DNA of 64,000 nt from Conchocele bisecta (taxonomy: Eukaryota > Mollusca > Bivalvia > Lucinida > Thyasiridae). The DNA is taken from the NCBI GenBank assembly GCA_029237695.1, contig CM055275.1, positions 12,474,899 through 12,538,898 of the forward strand, written 5' to 3'. Both the position numbers and the translations under genes were made by a program. Positions 53,243-64,000 of this stretch are shown here, in pieces. The notes below the pieces were generated by a model. The model was not told the origin of the DNA. It did not search any database and saw nothing but the letters and a program-made list of their open reading frames with translations. Every line of letters starts with the position of its first letter. Position 1 is the first letter of the stretch.

Positions 53243-53765
53243 CTGTCTGTTCCACGTTTTGCTGATTACGAAAGTTTGGATATTAAACACATTAAATCTA
53301 AAAACTATTTAAATGTAAGTACTTCTTCATCAATAACAAAAAAGTCACCCTCCCAAAATATTTTTATTTCATGAATTTCCATCAAATATTGATTTTATTG
53401 CGAAAAAGAAACGCTTTTCCTATGAGAAGTTAAAATGGGCAAAAGAACTGAAGCAGCGGCAGGAAGAGTCGAAAAACGAAAACATTTGGAAATTGGCTCC
53501 GAAACCTCGATAGGTAGCTTGGGAAATGATGTAACTTAGAAAAGCAAGTTAGACTTTTGAAAATCGGACCACAAATTCCAAAATTAGTTTTAAAAATCTA
53601 TGTTTATCCCTCACGTTAAATTCCCATAGGAAATCTTTTTTTTTCTTAATAAAATCAATTTTTGCTGGATTTCATTGGAACATTTTTTAGGGAAGGGTGA
53701 CTTTTTTGTTATTGATGAAAAAGTACGTACATTGAAATATTTCTGAGATTGATGTGTTAAAGTAG
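53243..53765. mobile_element. Family W element, right end decayed
   Basis: TA then CTGTCTGTTCCACGTTTTGC; counterpart of 29854-30365. Confidence 0.7.
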
Positions 53766-53881
53766 TGACCGTGACTTGACTTTTTGGTATGTGACCTACT
53801 TCACAGGCACTTTGTGGTATGAACGACAACCAGCCGAGATGTCCAAATTTAATCGGATATTATATTAGCAGACTAAGGTAC

Positions 53882-54202
53882 GACTGCAGTCACGGTAACT
53901 CTGTTTACATCACGTGACCAACAGGTTCAGTGTTTTCTTTTAAATGCAACAAATATCCTGAAAACTAATATTAAAATCACCCCAAAGTGTTCCTCGCGTG
54001 AAACTGGGTAGTAATAGATCTAGATTTGCATACAAACTAGGTATGTGACCTCAAAAAGCCCGCACTATTTTTTTATACCGGACTACTTCTGTGCCATTTT
54101 GCATTATCTAACATATTATCTCAGTTCACAACGAATACGTGAGGAAAAAAATCAGGTGGCATGAATAAGATATATATTGCAACACGGTTTCATGTAGCAT
54201 TA
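53882..54202. other. Anonymous sequence
   Basis: Right of the empty family H site. No match in unit 1 was recognised for most of it, and no coding signal. Confidence 0.35.
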
Positions 54203-54692
54203 TTAAAGGTACATGCCCACTCAGTAGGCACAAGCTGTTATTTATATCAGAGACATCATCTGAGGCATTTTCTGGCAAAGTAAACATGCATTCACCATTA
54301 CCCATTACCATAGATTGACATTATTTTACATTTTATATCAGACGTAAATTTTCACACTGATATCAGGGGCGATAACCGTGTTTTCTTAAAATGTTAACGG
54401 ACATCACTATGTATTCACTGTATTTATTGTTTGATGTGCAAATAATCATACTTTATAATTTGCGGAAAATATTATTTTATCAGGTGACACATTTAATTAG
54501 TATAATTATTAAAAAATGACATACCGCATTTGCATATGAAAATAGCCTGATACCACCGCGAGTCACTATCAGTAAAACACATATTACTAATGTCTGTATA
54601 GCGGGCGCTCGTATTTGTTTAGAACTGATGGCATAGTGACACAAGTATACACTTATGTAATTCCTATAAAGAGCATATTGTGCCTACGGAGT
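54203..54692. mobile_element. Family C element interrupted at its right end
   Basis: TTAAAGGTACATGCCCACTC to GTGCCTACGGAGT. A family A composite follows, after which 25 bases of the C end are repeated (55171-55195) before the element finishes with GGTGGCTATGCACCTTTAA. Confidence 0.75.
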
Positions 54693-55170
54693 CAACTAGT
54701 TAACAAAGACGGCATTGCGAAGTTTGCAATTGAAGTAGTCTCTGATCAGGAGGTACATATATAGAGAAAAATATCCGGCAAGGCTCTAGAATTTCTTTAT
54801 TTCTCATCAGAAGTATATGTTGTGACCACTCATTTGAACCGTCTCGCCGAGACGGTTCAAATGAGTGGTCACAACATATACTTTGGTTGAGAAATAAGGA
54901 AAATAGATAGAGAATAGTAGGTTAGTGCCGTGAATGGGAAAAAATATCTGGCAAGGCTCAGGAAACGGGATGGGCGAGGCTCTACCGAGCACATCCCGTT
55001 TCCGTGCCGCGCCAGATATTTTTTCCCATTCACGGCACTAACCTACTATTCTATTTATCCCGTCAACACCTACAAATGGCTGCAAAATGCAAAACTAGTA
55101 TTGACTGGATATCAAAAATGTTTCACGGCACCGTGTTTCACGCCACATACGCACTGTGTTGACGGGATAA
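54693..55170. mobile_element. Family A composite with flanking 25-bp repeats
   Basis: After about 70 bases of unrelated sequence come the half-arm, the GACCACTCATTTGAACC hairpin, the main palindrome (54912-55052) and the GTGTTGACGGGATA end. The flanks AAAGAGCATATTGTGCC... (54668-54692) and (55171-55195) differ at one base. Confidence 0.75.
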
Positions 55171-55269
55171 AAAGAGCATACTGTGCCTACGGAGTGGTGG
55201 CTATGCACCTTTAAGTTTCTGGTTTTGTAAATATCGTATATGTATCGAAATCACGTGAGGGTGTTATAT

Positions 55270-55887
55270 ACAGGATATTCCATCGTATATTTTGAATAGC
55301 GGGAAATAATACACGAGTGTGCGTCGGCTTCCGCGTAAGCAACGAGTGAGCGTAGCGAACGAATTGCTTGCACGGACGTCGACGGACACGAGTGTATTAT
55401 TTCAGCTATTCAAACATGCACGATGGAATATCATATTTATTACACTTCCACGGCGGATGCATTTGCACATTTACTCCATTTTTGAGATTATAGTCAATGA
55501 ATTGTGATGTGCGCATGAATAGTTATACAATGACGTGTTTTCCCGCGTTTTGACGTTACGTTGTGTGACGTCAAATGTGACGTCATGTAAACATTTTGAA
55601 ATCCAAATTACGCAGCTGTTTCTATGAACCAGATATATTTGAGTGCATGTTTGGAATGTGCTCAATCACATTGACATTCTAGATTAGTCGAGACCCTTTC
55701 CACATTTTCATATAACTTTATTTTGACTGTAATAACAATTAAACATTTTGCATGATTGCTCGTGGTTTCCAAGAAAACAGGTGCGCAATTACGGGTGTTC
55801 TCTTCACGGTGTATTATTTGTAAGGAGTTGATCACGAGTTTTCTCTGACAGCGAAACCCATGCAAATAATTTGCAAGAGTGTAATAA
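55270..55887. mobile_element. Family V element, inverted
   Basis: CAGGATATTCCATCG to TTTGCAAGAGTGTAAT. Hairpin GCGTCGGCTTCCGCGTAAGC...CTTGCACGGACGTCG near 55319-55385. Unit 1 (about 32150) lacks it. Confidence 0.75.
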
Positions 55888-56464
55888 ACTGCAATTTTTG
55901 TAATGACAAATATTGTATTAATTCTGAATGCGGTTTTTCTGTGAATTGATGGGTAAATTTACAATGCACATGTACAAAAGTGAATATTTAACATAATGTT
56001 TGAATTTGGGTAAATGCAGATTACAAATCCAGTGACACCTGCTGTGCCATTGTGTTTCAGATGATAGGCACATATGAGACAAGCAACTAAACCAAGTGAA
56101 GGCTGAGAACACTGCACAAACAACAAACACGCGTACATGTATTGATAACTTACAATTAGCGTGCCGGGCCCAAGGTAAATGCACTTCCTTTGTTGAAAAG
56201 ATTGCTGCCGTCGTACATGTGTCTGTCAATATACTATTGGACTACATTTGGGTATCACGACGGGTTGGCGTGCATACGTAGCACAACGTGCCTGTGACCT
56301 CCTTACGGTTTGAATATGCGCACAATTAATTTCGACGTTTAATATGACCTGCGGGTCATGGATTATCTCCATATTATCTATTACTTTGTAGTCGTATAAA
56401 TGTTTGCTTATTTTCAATATGTAATTTACCATTCAAATTGTGTCATACCGTAATAATACATGCA
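55888..56464. other. Duplicated anonymous sequence
   Basis: Matches 32165-32330 and 33100-33420 in unit 1, minus the foldback and family F inserted there. No exon recognised. Confidence 0.45.
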
Positions 56465-57079
56465 TTAAAGGTACATGCCCACTCAATAGGCACACCATCT
56501 TCTTTATATCAGAGACATCATCCGAGACATTGTCTGACAAGGTAAACACTCGTTCACCATTACCCCACGTACTAATTGGTTTTATTATACATTTTATATC
56601 GACGTAAATTTACACACTGCTATCAGAGGCTATAAACATAACCGGACATTACTATATATTATTTGTATTATTTGTTATTATGCAATGATCATTCTTTATA
56701 ATCTGTGGAAAATATATTTTTATCAGATGACGCATTTAATTAGCATAAATAATTAAAAATTATCCTGCCTCCTTTGCATATGAAAATAACCTGATAACAT
56801 TATTAAATGATTATATCTGTATAGCGGGAACCCGTAATTTTTAGACCTGGTGCAATAGTGAGACAAGTATACACTTAATTAATTCCTATAAAGAACATAT
56901 CGTGCCAATAGCCTGATACCACCGCGCGTCACTATCAGTAAAATAAATATTTCAAAATGATTATATCTGCATAGCGGTCATCCGTAATGTTTAGAACTGG
57001 TGGATAGTAAGATAATTATACACTTATTTAATTCCTATAAAGAACACGTTGTGCCTACTGAGCGGGCATGCACCTTTAA
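56465..57079. mobile_element. Family C element with internal tandem duplication
   Basis: TTAAAGGTACATGCCC to GGGCATGCACCTTTAA; same internal repeat of the AGCCTGATACCACC segment as 33424-34022. Confidence 0.75.
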
Positions 57080-57159
57080 CCCAATACTTTGCCGGAGAAC
57101 GTGCGATTGCTGATCTATATGTTCGTCGACTAGTTCATGTATGTGGCTGTGACTGGCGA

Positions 57160-57390
57160 TATTGGGCTTATGGGATTTGTGACCAGCGTATCTGCTGATC
57201 AAACAGCACACTCATGTAGTCTGATACACGATTGTTACTGAGTGTTAGTAGCATGACAGGTGTTTCATTGATGGAATGACGAACAGTGTAGATCCTGAAC
57301 AGACCGTGCGAATGCACGGTCAGTTCTGGATCTACACTGGTCGCAAAGCACATAAATGCAAGTCCTATTTCTCCTGTCATAGACACACCT
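57160..57390. repeat. Family E copies
   Basis: Hairpins at 57165-57230 (partial) and 57285-57345 (GATCCTGAACAGACCGTGCG / GCACGGTCAGTTCTGGATC), between TGATTGATGG-type and GCAAAGC flanks. Confidence 0.55.
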
Positions 57391-57493
57391 TATATTTATC
57401 ATGCTGCCAGTATGTACTAACATACATTGTATATAATTCTATATCATTTGCACATTAATGGAGACAACATGTAATTATTAAAGTTAGTACATA

Positions 57494-57961
57494 CAGTAGC
57501 GCTTTTCTGCTCCTTACCTATTTGTACGTACTAATATCGTATACATATCGTAATCGTATAGCATTGGTATATTTAATGAGCATATCGTATGATCATATAA
57601 TATTGTCATGTTTGTACCGTATCATCGTATAGTACAAGTGTACTATACGAATATTATACAAACATACGATATCCGTTCGTATATACGATATATCCGTATG
57701 GATATGGTATGAATATACCATAATCTGGTGTTTGTACGATACAAACGTACCAGAATTATACACATGTATAAAAATCGTATAAACGTACGATTTGAATGGT
57801 ATATCTATACTATATTGGTTGGTATGTACGGTACAAACATACCGTACGTTTAGAAAACATATCGTATTGGTATAGTATACGTATAGTATTGGTATAGTAA
57901 GTATGGTATACGTATAGTATTGGTATAGTACGTATAGTTGGCATGCAGAAAAGCGCTACTG
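57494..57961. mobile_element. Family S element, 468 bp, TA target
   Basis: CAGTAGCGCTTTTCTGC and GCAGAAAAGCGCTACTG ends with TA at 57492-57493 and 57962-57963. It splits a family C fragment that is intact in unit 1 (TACATACCCACTC, about 35554). The interior is a chain of short palindromes (ATACGAT, TACGTA, GTAC, TATA). No coding capacity. Confidence 0.85.
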
Positions 57962-58148
57962 TACCCACTCAGTAGGCACAATTCCATAAAACAATATTTT
58001 CCCCAAATTAACGCCGTATTTGGTTATTTATATTTGTGAAATTATCGGTAAATCTAAGCAATAAATCCATGGTTTCCTATGTTTTAAAAAACATTCGGTA
58101 TGTTTAAAGTTCGGGATCCATGCAACAACCCCTGGCATTATTTCTTAA

Positions 58149-58375
58149 ATGTGTCCCCAGCGCTCCAGATAAGGAATTAGTAATTGAGTATTTTCACTCT
58201 TACATGTATCATATCTGAAGCAATTGGGTATTTCAATATTTTAATTGTGTAAAATAAAATCACACTACTGCTTACACATATTGAATAGTTTGCTTCGAAA
58301 TGAAAACATGTCTTGGCATTTCATTAGAATTGTCTCCTTGGAGACAATTCTAATGAAATACCAAGATGTGTTTGT
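58149..58375. mobile_element. Family O element, right part deleted
   Basis: CCCCAGCGCTCCAGATAAGG to ATACCAAGATGTGTTTG. The deletion continues into the coding-like tail at 58376. Confidence 0.6.
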
Positions 58376-58427
58376 TAAAAAAATCCGACACGAAACAAGC
58401 GAAGAGGAATGGAAAACCATCGTTTAA
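58376..58427 (+). pseudogene. Truncated copy of the terminal exon at 36625-36725
   Basis: Keeps KKIRHETSEEEWKTIV, the stop and the AATAAA at 58512, but about 190 bases before it (acceptor and first half) are gone and it abuts family O. Confidence 0.4.
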
Positions 58428-58840
58428 ATACTCGGCTTTCAACCATTTAAAAGCCTGTCGTTTCTTTCAATGCAACAACTTGATATGATCGTTTTCGTTG
58501 TTTTTTAATGTAATAAACGTGTTTTCGTTGTTTTTCAATTATGAACACGAAAACGATGTAAAACGATAGTAAATCTTTCGTTTTTTGAAGCAGCAACATA
58601 TCCTGTCTGTAGGTCACTACAGATTTGGTTCAATCAGTAAATATTTGTATTTGTAAAACCTGATGAAACGAATAAGTTAGAAGCGATACTACCTAATCAC
58701 AAAGTGATACAAATATAACGTAATACAGTATTTGCTGAACACCCCTCGTATCGATAATCAATGCGTGTCCCGCCAATACAAAATTGGGCTTAGTTAGTAT
58801 CCCCTCGCGGATAGGCAAGATTGGATGTAGCTTTAGTCCA

Positions 58841-58876
58841 TGTACGTACGTACGTGCGTGCGTGCGTACGTACGTT
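58841..58876 (+). repeat. ACGT/GCGT microsatellite
   Basis: Tetranucleotide run of TACG switching to TGCG and back; at the position where unit 1 holds family R. Confidence 0.85.
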
Positions 58877-58889
58877 AGTAATACCTTTC

Positions 58890-59200
58890 ATTTTTCAATA
58901 ACTCACGAACCGCTTCACCGATTTTGATAATATCTGGCCAAAATGTGTGCCTAGGGATGGTTCTTTGTTTTGCATACGACCCACGTCCGATCACCCAAAG
59001 TCAAGGTCACTGAGGACTTATGTTCACCCTCTTTGTAATGTTAAATATTTTGTTATCCTTTCAATAACTCACGAACCGCTTCACCGATTTTGATAATATT
59101 TGGCCATGATGTGTGTCTAGAGATGGTGCTCTGGCTTGTATACTACCAGCCACGTCAGACAGCCCAAGGTCAACGTCACTGATGACTTGATTGTTTTTTA
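58890..59200. repeat. Degenerate dispersed repeat, two tandem units
   Basis: Counterpart of 37401-37700: AACTCACGAACCGCTTCACC appears twice about 150 bases apart. Confidence 0.5.
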
Positions 59201-59653
59201 TTAAGGCTGCCAGCGAGTAATTAGCTTGTTCTAGTTGAATTTGCGTCCAGTTTCCACGGTTTCTGATTATGATCTACACTGTTTGCTGTTGAGCCGGGGA
59301 AACATTTGTTTTACTGGTAATGAAAGCCTTAGATCCGTGTCGGTCTGACTGAATGTACGAGATGAGCATGAGCTATGCTGTGAAAAAGCTGAATTAGCGG
59401 GTATTGTCGAATGGTGACACTCTTTATTCGGTGATTGGCCCAAATCAGATAAGCAAACACCCAATACAAAACACGCCAGTATTTAAACAACCCGGAAGAA
59501 TGACAATTGTGGCACTATCTGCAGCCTGATCAGGGTCTTCACAGCTCACCATTCTGTCTGTGAACCACCCGTTATATATTATATGCATATTCCATAACAT
59601 ATACATTCAGTGTGTAATAACGCAATGAATAAATCTTAATAATACACTAGACA

Positions 59654-60195
59654 TTAAAGGCCCTGAACGGCTCAGTATTACAATTTTCCGATTTTTTCAA
59701 ACACAAAAACATGTTTGCCAACTGATTTAGTACACCAAAACTAACATATACTGCCCAATTGATACATCTCAAGTCTTGAGATTTACGTCTTAATACCAAT
59801 ATGAACACAACAAAAACTTGTTTTCTGTACCACTCAGTGCAAAATGTAAATATTGACAATTTCATTTCCGTAACCCAACGGCTTCGGCTCGGAAGCGAGT
59901 CGATAAACGCCGGCTATCGGAATTCATCGGCCGCGAATCGGGGAGTTGAGGAGTTGACCCGAGCGTCTATCGGAAAATCGATCGGGCTTTGAAACACGCA
60001 CCTGCTGTTTGTTTATCAACAAATATTGATATTTTCATCGACTACAAACTCATTTTTGTACCAAAAGGAATGCAAACAGTTTCAAAGTGTGTGTAAATAG
60101 AAAAACCTGTTGGATTTATGTATGGGAAAACCCAATAGGAGGCCGAATTCGGCAACTTTAGCCGCATAGGGGCTTTACGTATTTAATATGAGCGG
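59654..60195. other. Possible weakly bounded element
   Basis: TTAAAGGCCCTGAACGGC at the left and GCCGCATAGGGGCTTTA at the right form an imperfect inverted pair about 520 bases apart. A GC-rich patch with CGGCTTCGGCTCGG lies inside. Single copy, so unproven. Confidence 0.25.
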
Positions 60196-60739
60196 CTCTA
60201 AGGTTACCTCTTGTATATCATGTCTGTTTTATGTCAACTATGACTTTGAAAAAAAAATCATCTACAAGAAAACTACAACACCCCATAATATTGTACTGAC
60301 AAAATTGAATTCTACTTGCTCTATGTTCTTTTTAAATATATTATTTTCGTTTATGAAAAAATGTCTTCTCTTTTGATCAATAGCTTCAAAATATATGAGA
60401 TGTTGAAGAAATTATAAATTTTGAGGAATAGTTGCTGAATGACGATAGTATATTACATGTTTTCATATACATGTATGTTATTATCCTTGAAAATCACTAC
60501 TAAATACTTAATAGAACATATAGACATATCCAAAGACAGTGTTTCCTATACATCTTTAGACGTGTTAATGAACCAGCAACTATTAAATTATTTAAAAAAA
60601 TAATCCAGGGATGACAACATAATCTGGACATTGTTACATGTATATACTGATCTTCATTCGAGCTGACATAGTATATTGTTCACTATTTTGTCCTGTAAAC
60701 TGCAATTTGACATTGAATTTGATATTAAATTGCAATAGT
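60196..60739. other. Anonymous sequence
   Basis: No repeat or exon recognised. Confidence 0.4.
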
Positions 60740-60825
60740 TACAGTCTGCGAGGACAGTGTGTATCCTGATCGGTTTGTGCGAATGTGCAGGCTGATCTGG
60801 GACTACACTGTTCGTAAACAGTCAA
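60740..60825. repeat. Family E palindromic repeat
   Basis: TATCCTGATCGGTTTGTGCG / TGTGCAGGCTGATCTGGGAC between GACAGTGTG and ACACTGTTCG. Confidence 0.6.
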
Positions 60826-61551
60826 CTATTTTGTTTTTTCCAAACTAGCAGCAGATTGTAATGATATAAATTATACGAAATGGCCTCTGTATAGTTTATG
60901 CTCTCCACTTGGGAATGTGGGGATAGACAACAGATAAAATCCGAGTCTTTTCCCGGTATAGTCTGAGATTTTTGAGTTGGGGGGGAAATATGAACGGACA
61001 TGTTGGGACATCCAATTGTGTCATAATGCCACCGTGCATAGTCAAATAGATGGAGGCGAAATTGGTGGCATGGCATTGGCTGAGCATGAGTGATTCGTAA
61101 ATAAAATCCCAAGCTAAATGTCTAACCAAACTTATACAAAGGCCAATATCAAAATAACCATACACAGGTGTATGAGTGTCAAGGTCATGTTGCAACTGAG
61201 CGGGTTGTGGTGCCAATAAATCCTTCTTGATATGACAGTTGACAGACTTGTGCAAATGAGATTATGACAGCATATAGTCACAAACCATAGATGTAGTGAT
61301 GTGATCATATTGTTAGCACGGATAATGTTGTGTTTAGCCGACATACTCTAGCATGAAAATTATGTCGGGATGTTGCTTGCATGGCATTTGCAATAGCAGT
61401 ACAGTGCTTTGTCTACCATTTCCAAATGCATTTGAGAAAACAGTATGTGTGTAAACATGAAAAGTCATGCATGACAAATTAGACGTTAGGCTATTTTACA
61501 TTTAATAATGAAGAACAACAAATTGGCTCCATTACAAAAGAGGAAAGTACA
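60826..61551. other. Sequence without recognised features
   Basis: Overlapping minus-strand frames (60822-61112, 60896-61255) have no motif I recognise and no splice context; one contains a C-rich phrase only. Confidence 0.35.
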
Positions 61552-61653
61552 CTAACATTCCTCTTCTTCGGAGGCTGATTTGCATTTTTTAATGCTCTTC
61601 TTGATCCATTTCTGGACCCCCAGGGTGGAGATTTTCACCCATATGGAGTTATT
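61552..61653 (-). other. Protein-like C-terminal frame, candidate last exon
   Basis: Minus-strand reading IWVKISTLGVQKWIKKSIKK then CKSASEEEEC and a TAG stop at 61552-61554. The basic stretch followed by an acidic tail looks protein-like. A stop lies 33 codons upstream and no acceptor AG with a tract is visible in between. ATTAAA occurs about 50 bases after the stop. Family unknown. Confidence 0.2.
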
Positions 61654-61702
61654 TTACATTTTGGAGCATCAATATGCGAGATGTTTCTGACTTCCTTGCT
61701 GA

Positions 61703-62481
61703 TTGCTCCAGAATGTATTGATGATTGAAATAATGCAATATTAAAATAACCATCAACCATTAACTGTTAGCACAAGCATGGAAATCTGTACAGATGAATA
61801 AATCTTTAATACATTGGCTCCAGAATGTATTGATGATTGAAATAATGCAGGATTAAAACAACCATCAACCATTAACTGTCAGCACAAGCATGGAAATATG
61901 TACAGATGAATAATTCTCTAATACATTGGTTCCAGAATGTATTGATGATTGAAATAATGCAGGATTAAAACAACCATCAACCATTAACTGTCAGCACAAG
62001 TATGGAAATCTGTACAGATGAATAAATCTCTAATACATTGGCTCCAGAATGTATTGATGATTGAAATAATGCAGGATTAAAACAACCATCAACCATTAAC
62101 TGTCAGCACAAGTATGGAAATCGTACAGATGAATAAATCTCTAATACATTGGCTCCAGAATGTATTGATGATTGAAATAATGCAGGATTAAAACAACCAT
62201 CAACCATTAACTGTCAGCACAAGTATGGAAATATGTACAGATGAATAAATCTCTAATACATTGGCTCCAGAATATATTGATGATTGAAATAATGCAGGAT
62301 TAAAACAACCATCAACCATTAACTGTCAGCACAAGCATGGACATATGTACAGATGAATAAATCTCCAATACATTGGCTCCAGAATGTATTGATGATTGAA
62401 ATAATGCAGGATTAAAACAACCATCAACCATTAACTGTCAGTACCATTAACTGTCAGCACAAGCATGGAAATATGTACAGA
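61703..62481. repeat. 112-bp tandem satellite, seven units
   Basis: CAGAATGTATTGATGATTGA marks each unit; starts 61709, 61821, 61933, 62045, 62156, 62268 and 62380 give spacings of 112, 112, 112, 111, 112 and 112. Units also share AACAACCATCAACCATTAAC and GTACAGATGAATAAATCTC. The first unit is the most diverged. The last has a small doubling of ACCATTAACTGTCAG. Confidence 0.95.
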
Positions 62482-62512
62482 TGTTCAGCACTGGCATCTT
62501 TGGTACACCATA

Positions 62513-62608
62513 TCACTTGGTCTCAGGTGTGAATCCCTGTAAGAAAATGTGGCTACACTGCTGAACGGCTGGCATTCTCAAGGCCTCGAGAGGTGCGAGT
62601 GGCCAACC
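62513..62608 (-). other. Candidate terminal exon
   Basis: A good minus-strand acceptor (TAATTATTTTCAG) precedes a frame GWPLAPLEALRMPAVQQCSH then IFLQGFTPETK and a stop at 62513-62515. Another frame also stays open to an earlier stop (LATRTSRGLENASRSAV). No homology recognised; support is the acceptor only. Confidence 0.2.
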
Positions 62609-62899
62609 CTGAAAATAATTACAAATCACTTGAATTTTGAACAAGAACAATTCAAGTGAAAACAAGTGTGAAATAGCCAAGAGACTCATCTAATTGCTGC
62701 CTGGACTGGCTACAATTACAAAGTTGGCCCTTTAGGCATGGGTGGGCTATATAATGAAATGAGATTTTCCATGTCAATCAGACTTGTGGTTGCAATGACA
62801 CCCGAAAAGGTAATAATGCATATTATCTAGGGCCTTGATAAGCAAATATAAAGATGGTAAAACTAACGAATGTTTACCACAGCAACACAAAGTTCGATA

Positions 62900-63350
62900 C
62901 AATTGGATAATATGTGTTTTGTTAAAGGCCCTGTGTCTCAGATGTGGGTGAAATGTGACCAAAACAGTTGGTACCTGTAACTAGAGCAAGTGAGCAGACA
63001 ATCACAGATACCCCCGACCTCTGCCTGAACCGACACAAAAAACTTATAACGCAAATCTTACGGATGGACGAACAGACAAACGAAATGATGAAAAAAATAT
63101 ATACACCCCGACATACTTCACATGACCAAAAGTGTTGAAGGTCACAATATATACGCCCGTTGAGGCATAGCCAGTTAGTAACACATCGTCTCCATGATGG
63201 TAATCATGTATGGCAAATAATTTCATCGGTTTTGAAAGTGTATAGCAGAAACAGAAAATCATGCACATTCTTGACATTTGACCTCTAAGTGTTACCTTGA
63301 ACATGGACATAAAGATGTGGGTATTGAAATCGACATCATCTCAAGGCATA
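62900..63350 (-). repeat. Degenerate dispersed repeat
   Basis: On the minus strand, ACACTTAGAGGTCAAATGTC followed further on by GTATGTCGGGGTGTATA and GTCTGTTCGTCCATCCGTA has the form of a dispersed repeat; no protein is implied. Confidence 0.4.
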
Positions 63351-63589
63351 ACATTTGAAAATCCATTCATCGGTGCAGACTTGTCTCCGAATTTAAAAAT
63401 TGTGGTGCAAACATAGTTTATGAATCGTTACAGCTGACCAGATATTCACCCGGTTACAAGAAATTTCATTTTACAGCCGTTCTCGTTATACTGCATACAT
63501 GTCCACGCTGACGCTTTAGATACTTCTCGCCAATTCTCTTCATACACCTAACACATCTGTAATTTGAAAGAATAATTTTGAAATACCTA

Positions 63590-64000
63590 ATAAAAGAAAG
63601 ACCTTTTGACATTTCGGCGGCCATCTTGGATGACATAAAAATCCGATTTCGGCAAAAAATGCACCAGAGTGATCGCCTCATTGATACCTTCGATTTGATA
63701 TATAACATTACCATATTCGGTCAAACATACAATTTGACCCCACGGGCCACGCCCATTTTTGACCCCGGTGTCACCATTTTCACAACTTGGAAAGAGCATT
63801 ATAAATTGATCATTCCTACCAAGTTTCGTCGAAATCCGGCCAGCGGTTCATGAGAAGAAGATTTTTTAAGAATTTATGCTATTTTTAGACGGCGGCCATT
63901 TTGGATAAGCGATGACCTCTCTTTTAACAAATCTGAAAAGGCTTCACCCATGGACCATAACTTTTAAGTTTGGAAACCATGGGCCAAGCGGTTCATGTGA
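63590..64000 (+). repeat. Molluscan-type dispersed repeat, cut by window end
   Basis: TCGGCGGCCATCTTGGATGAC, CATTTTTGACCCCGGTGTC, GAAATCCGGCCAGCGGTTCA, then a second round GGCGGCCATTTTGGATAAGC...AAGCGGTTCATGTGA. It matches diffuse copies at 5085-5280 and 6890-7080. The phrases are ones I associate with mollusc genomes, unverified. Confidence 0.5.

Larger units (their letters stand above)
43253..59653 (+). repeat. Segmental duplication, unit 2 (about 16.4 kb)
   Basis: Colinear with 20143-38213 on the same strand. Unit-2-only material: 44046-47600 (island), family V (55270), family A (54693), family S (50257, 57494). Unit-1-only: W (22110), H (30492), F (29362, 32837), C (35784), foldbacks (21098, 31282, 32354) and R (37104). 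Confidence 0.8.

Noticed and set aside
63044..63310. 88-codon minus-strand frame
   Set aside because: The sequence has the form of a dispersed repeat (ACACTTAGAGGTCAAATGTC and similar), not a gene.

Overview
This is an animal (metazoan) window, most likely from a mollusc and probably a bivalve. The reasons are: AT-rich sequence with no long open frames; small phase-0 exons scattered in kilobase-scale introns; a very dense load of short non-autonomous DNA transposons and foldback elements; and degenerate repeats (about 6.9-7.1, 37.4-37.7, 58.9-59.2, 63.0-63.3 and 63.6-64.0 kb) with the look of dispersed molluscan repeats. I cannot name the species. A 500-base run of N at 42751-43250 is an assembly gap placeholder.

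Left part (1-20 kb). The minus strand carries pieces of at least one ankyrin-repeat gene. Four exons (1860-1958, 3642-3743, 8375-8473, 11110-11208) each encode one 33-34 residue ankyrin repeat, all phase 0 at both ends, with good splice sites. Upstream, a start-codon exon (18733-18770, phase-2 end) fits in frame with an exon at 12585-12648. These six pieces form one plausible 5' gene model running leftwards out of the window. Two more minus-strand exons (19696-19791, and a proline-rich repeat exon at 14781-15206) and a doubtful one at 23122-23180 lie in the same stretch but do not fit the same transcript simply. They may belong to an overlapping or neighbouring ankyrin-type gene. Between exons lie transposons, a 32-bp minisatellite that abuts and includes a splice acceptor, and a LINE remnant.

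Middle and right part (20-60 kb). Two long, same-orientation paralogous blocks, about 20.14-38.21 kb (unit 1) and 43.25-59.65 kb (unit 2), share the same order of anchor sequences. They differ by insertions, deletions and tandem-array length. Because one copy often preserves the empty site, several element families can be delimited to the base: family C (TTAA target duplication), family H (5-bp duplication), families S and W (TA duplication). Each unit also carries a plus-strand start-codon exon (29203, 52880) and a conserved reading-frame tail with stop and AATAAA (36625-36725; truncated copy at 58376-58427), hinting at a duplicated small gene.

The segment between the units (38.2-43.25 kb) is repeats plus the gap. 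From 44.1 to 47.3 kb is an island with few recognised repeats, containing an 86-bp GC-rich minisatellite. The last 4 kb (59.65-64 kb) has a 112-bp tandem satellite, two weak minus-strand terminal-exon candidates and molluscan-type dispersed repeats.

Family letters (A, B, C, D, E, F, G, H, I, K, O, P, R, S, T, V, W, X, Y, Z) are my own labels for repeats recognised by comparing copies within this window. No database was consulted.
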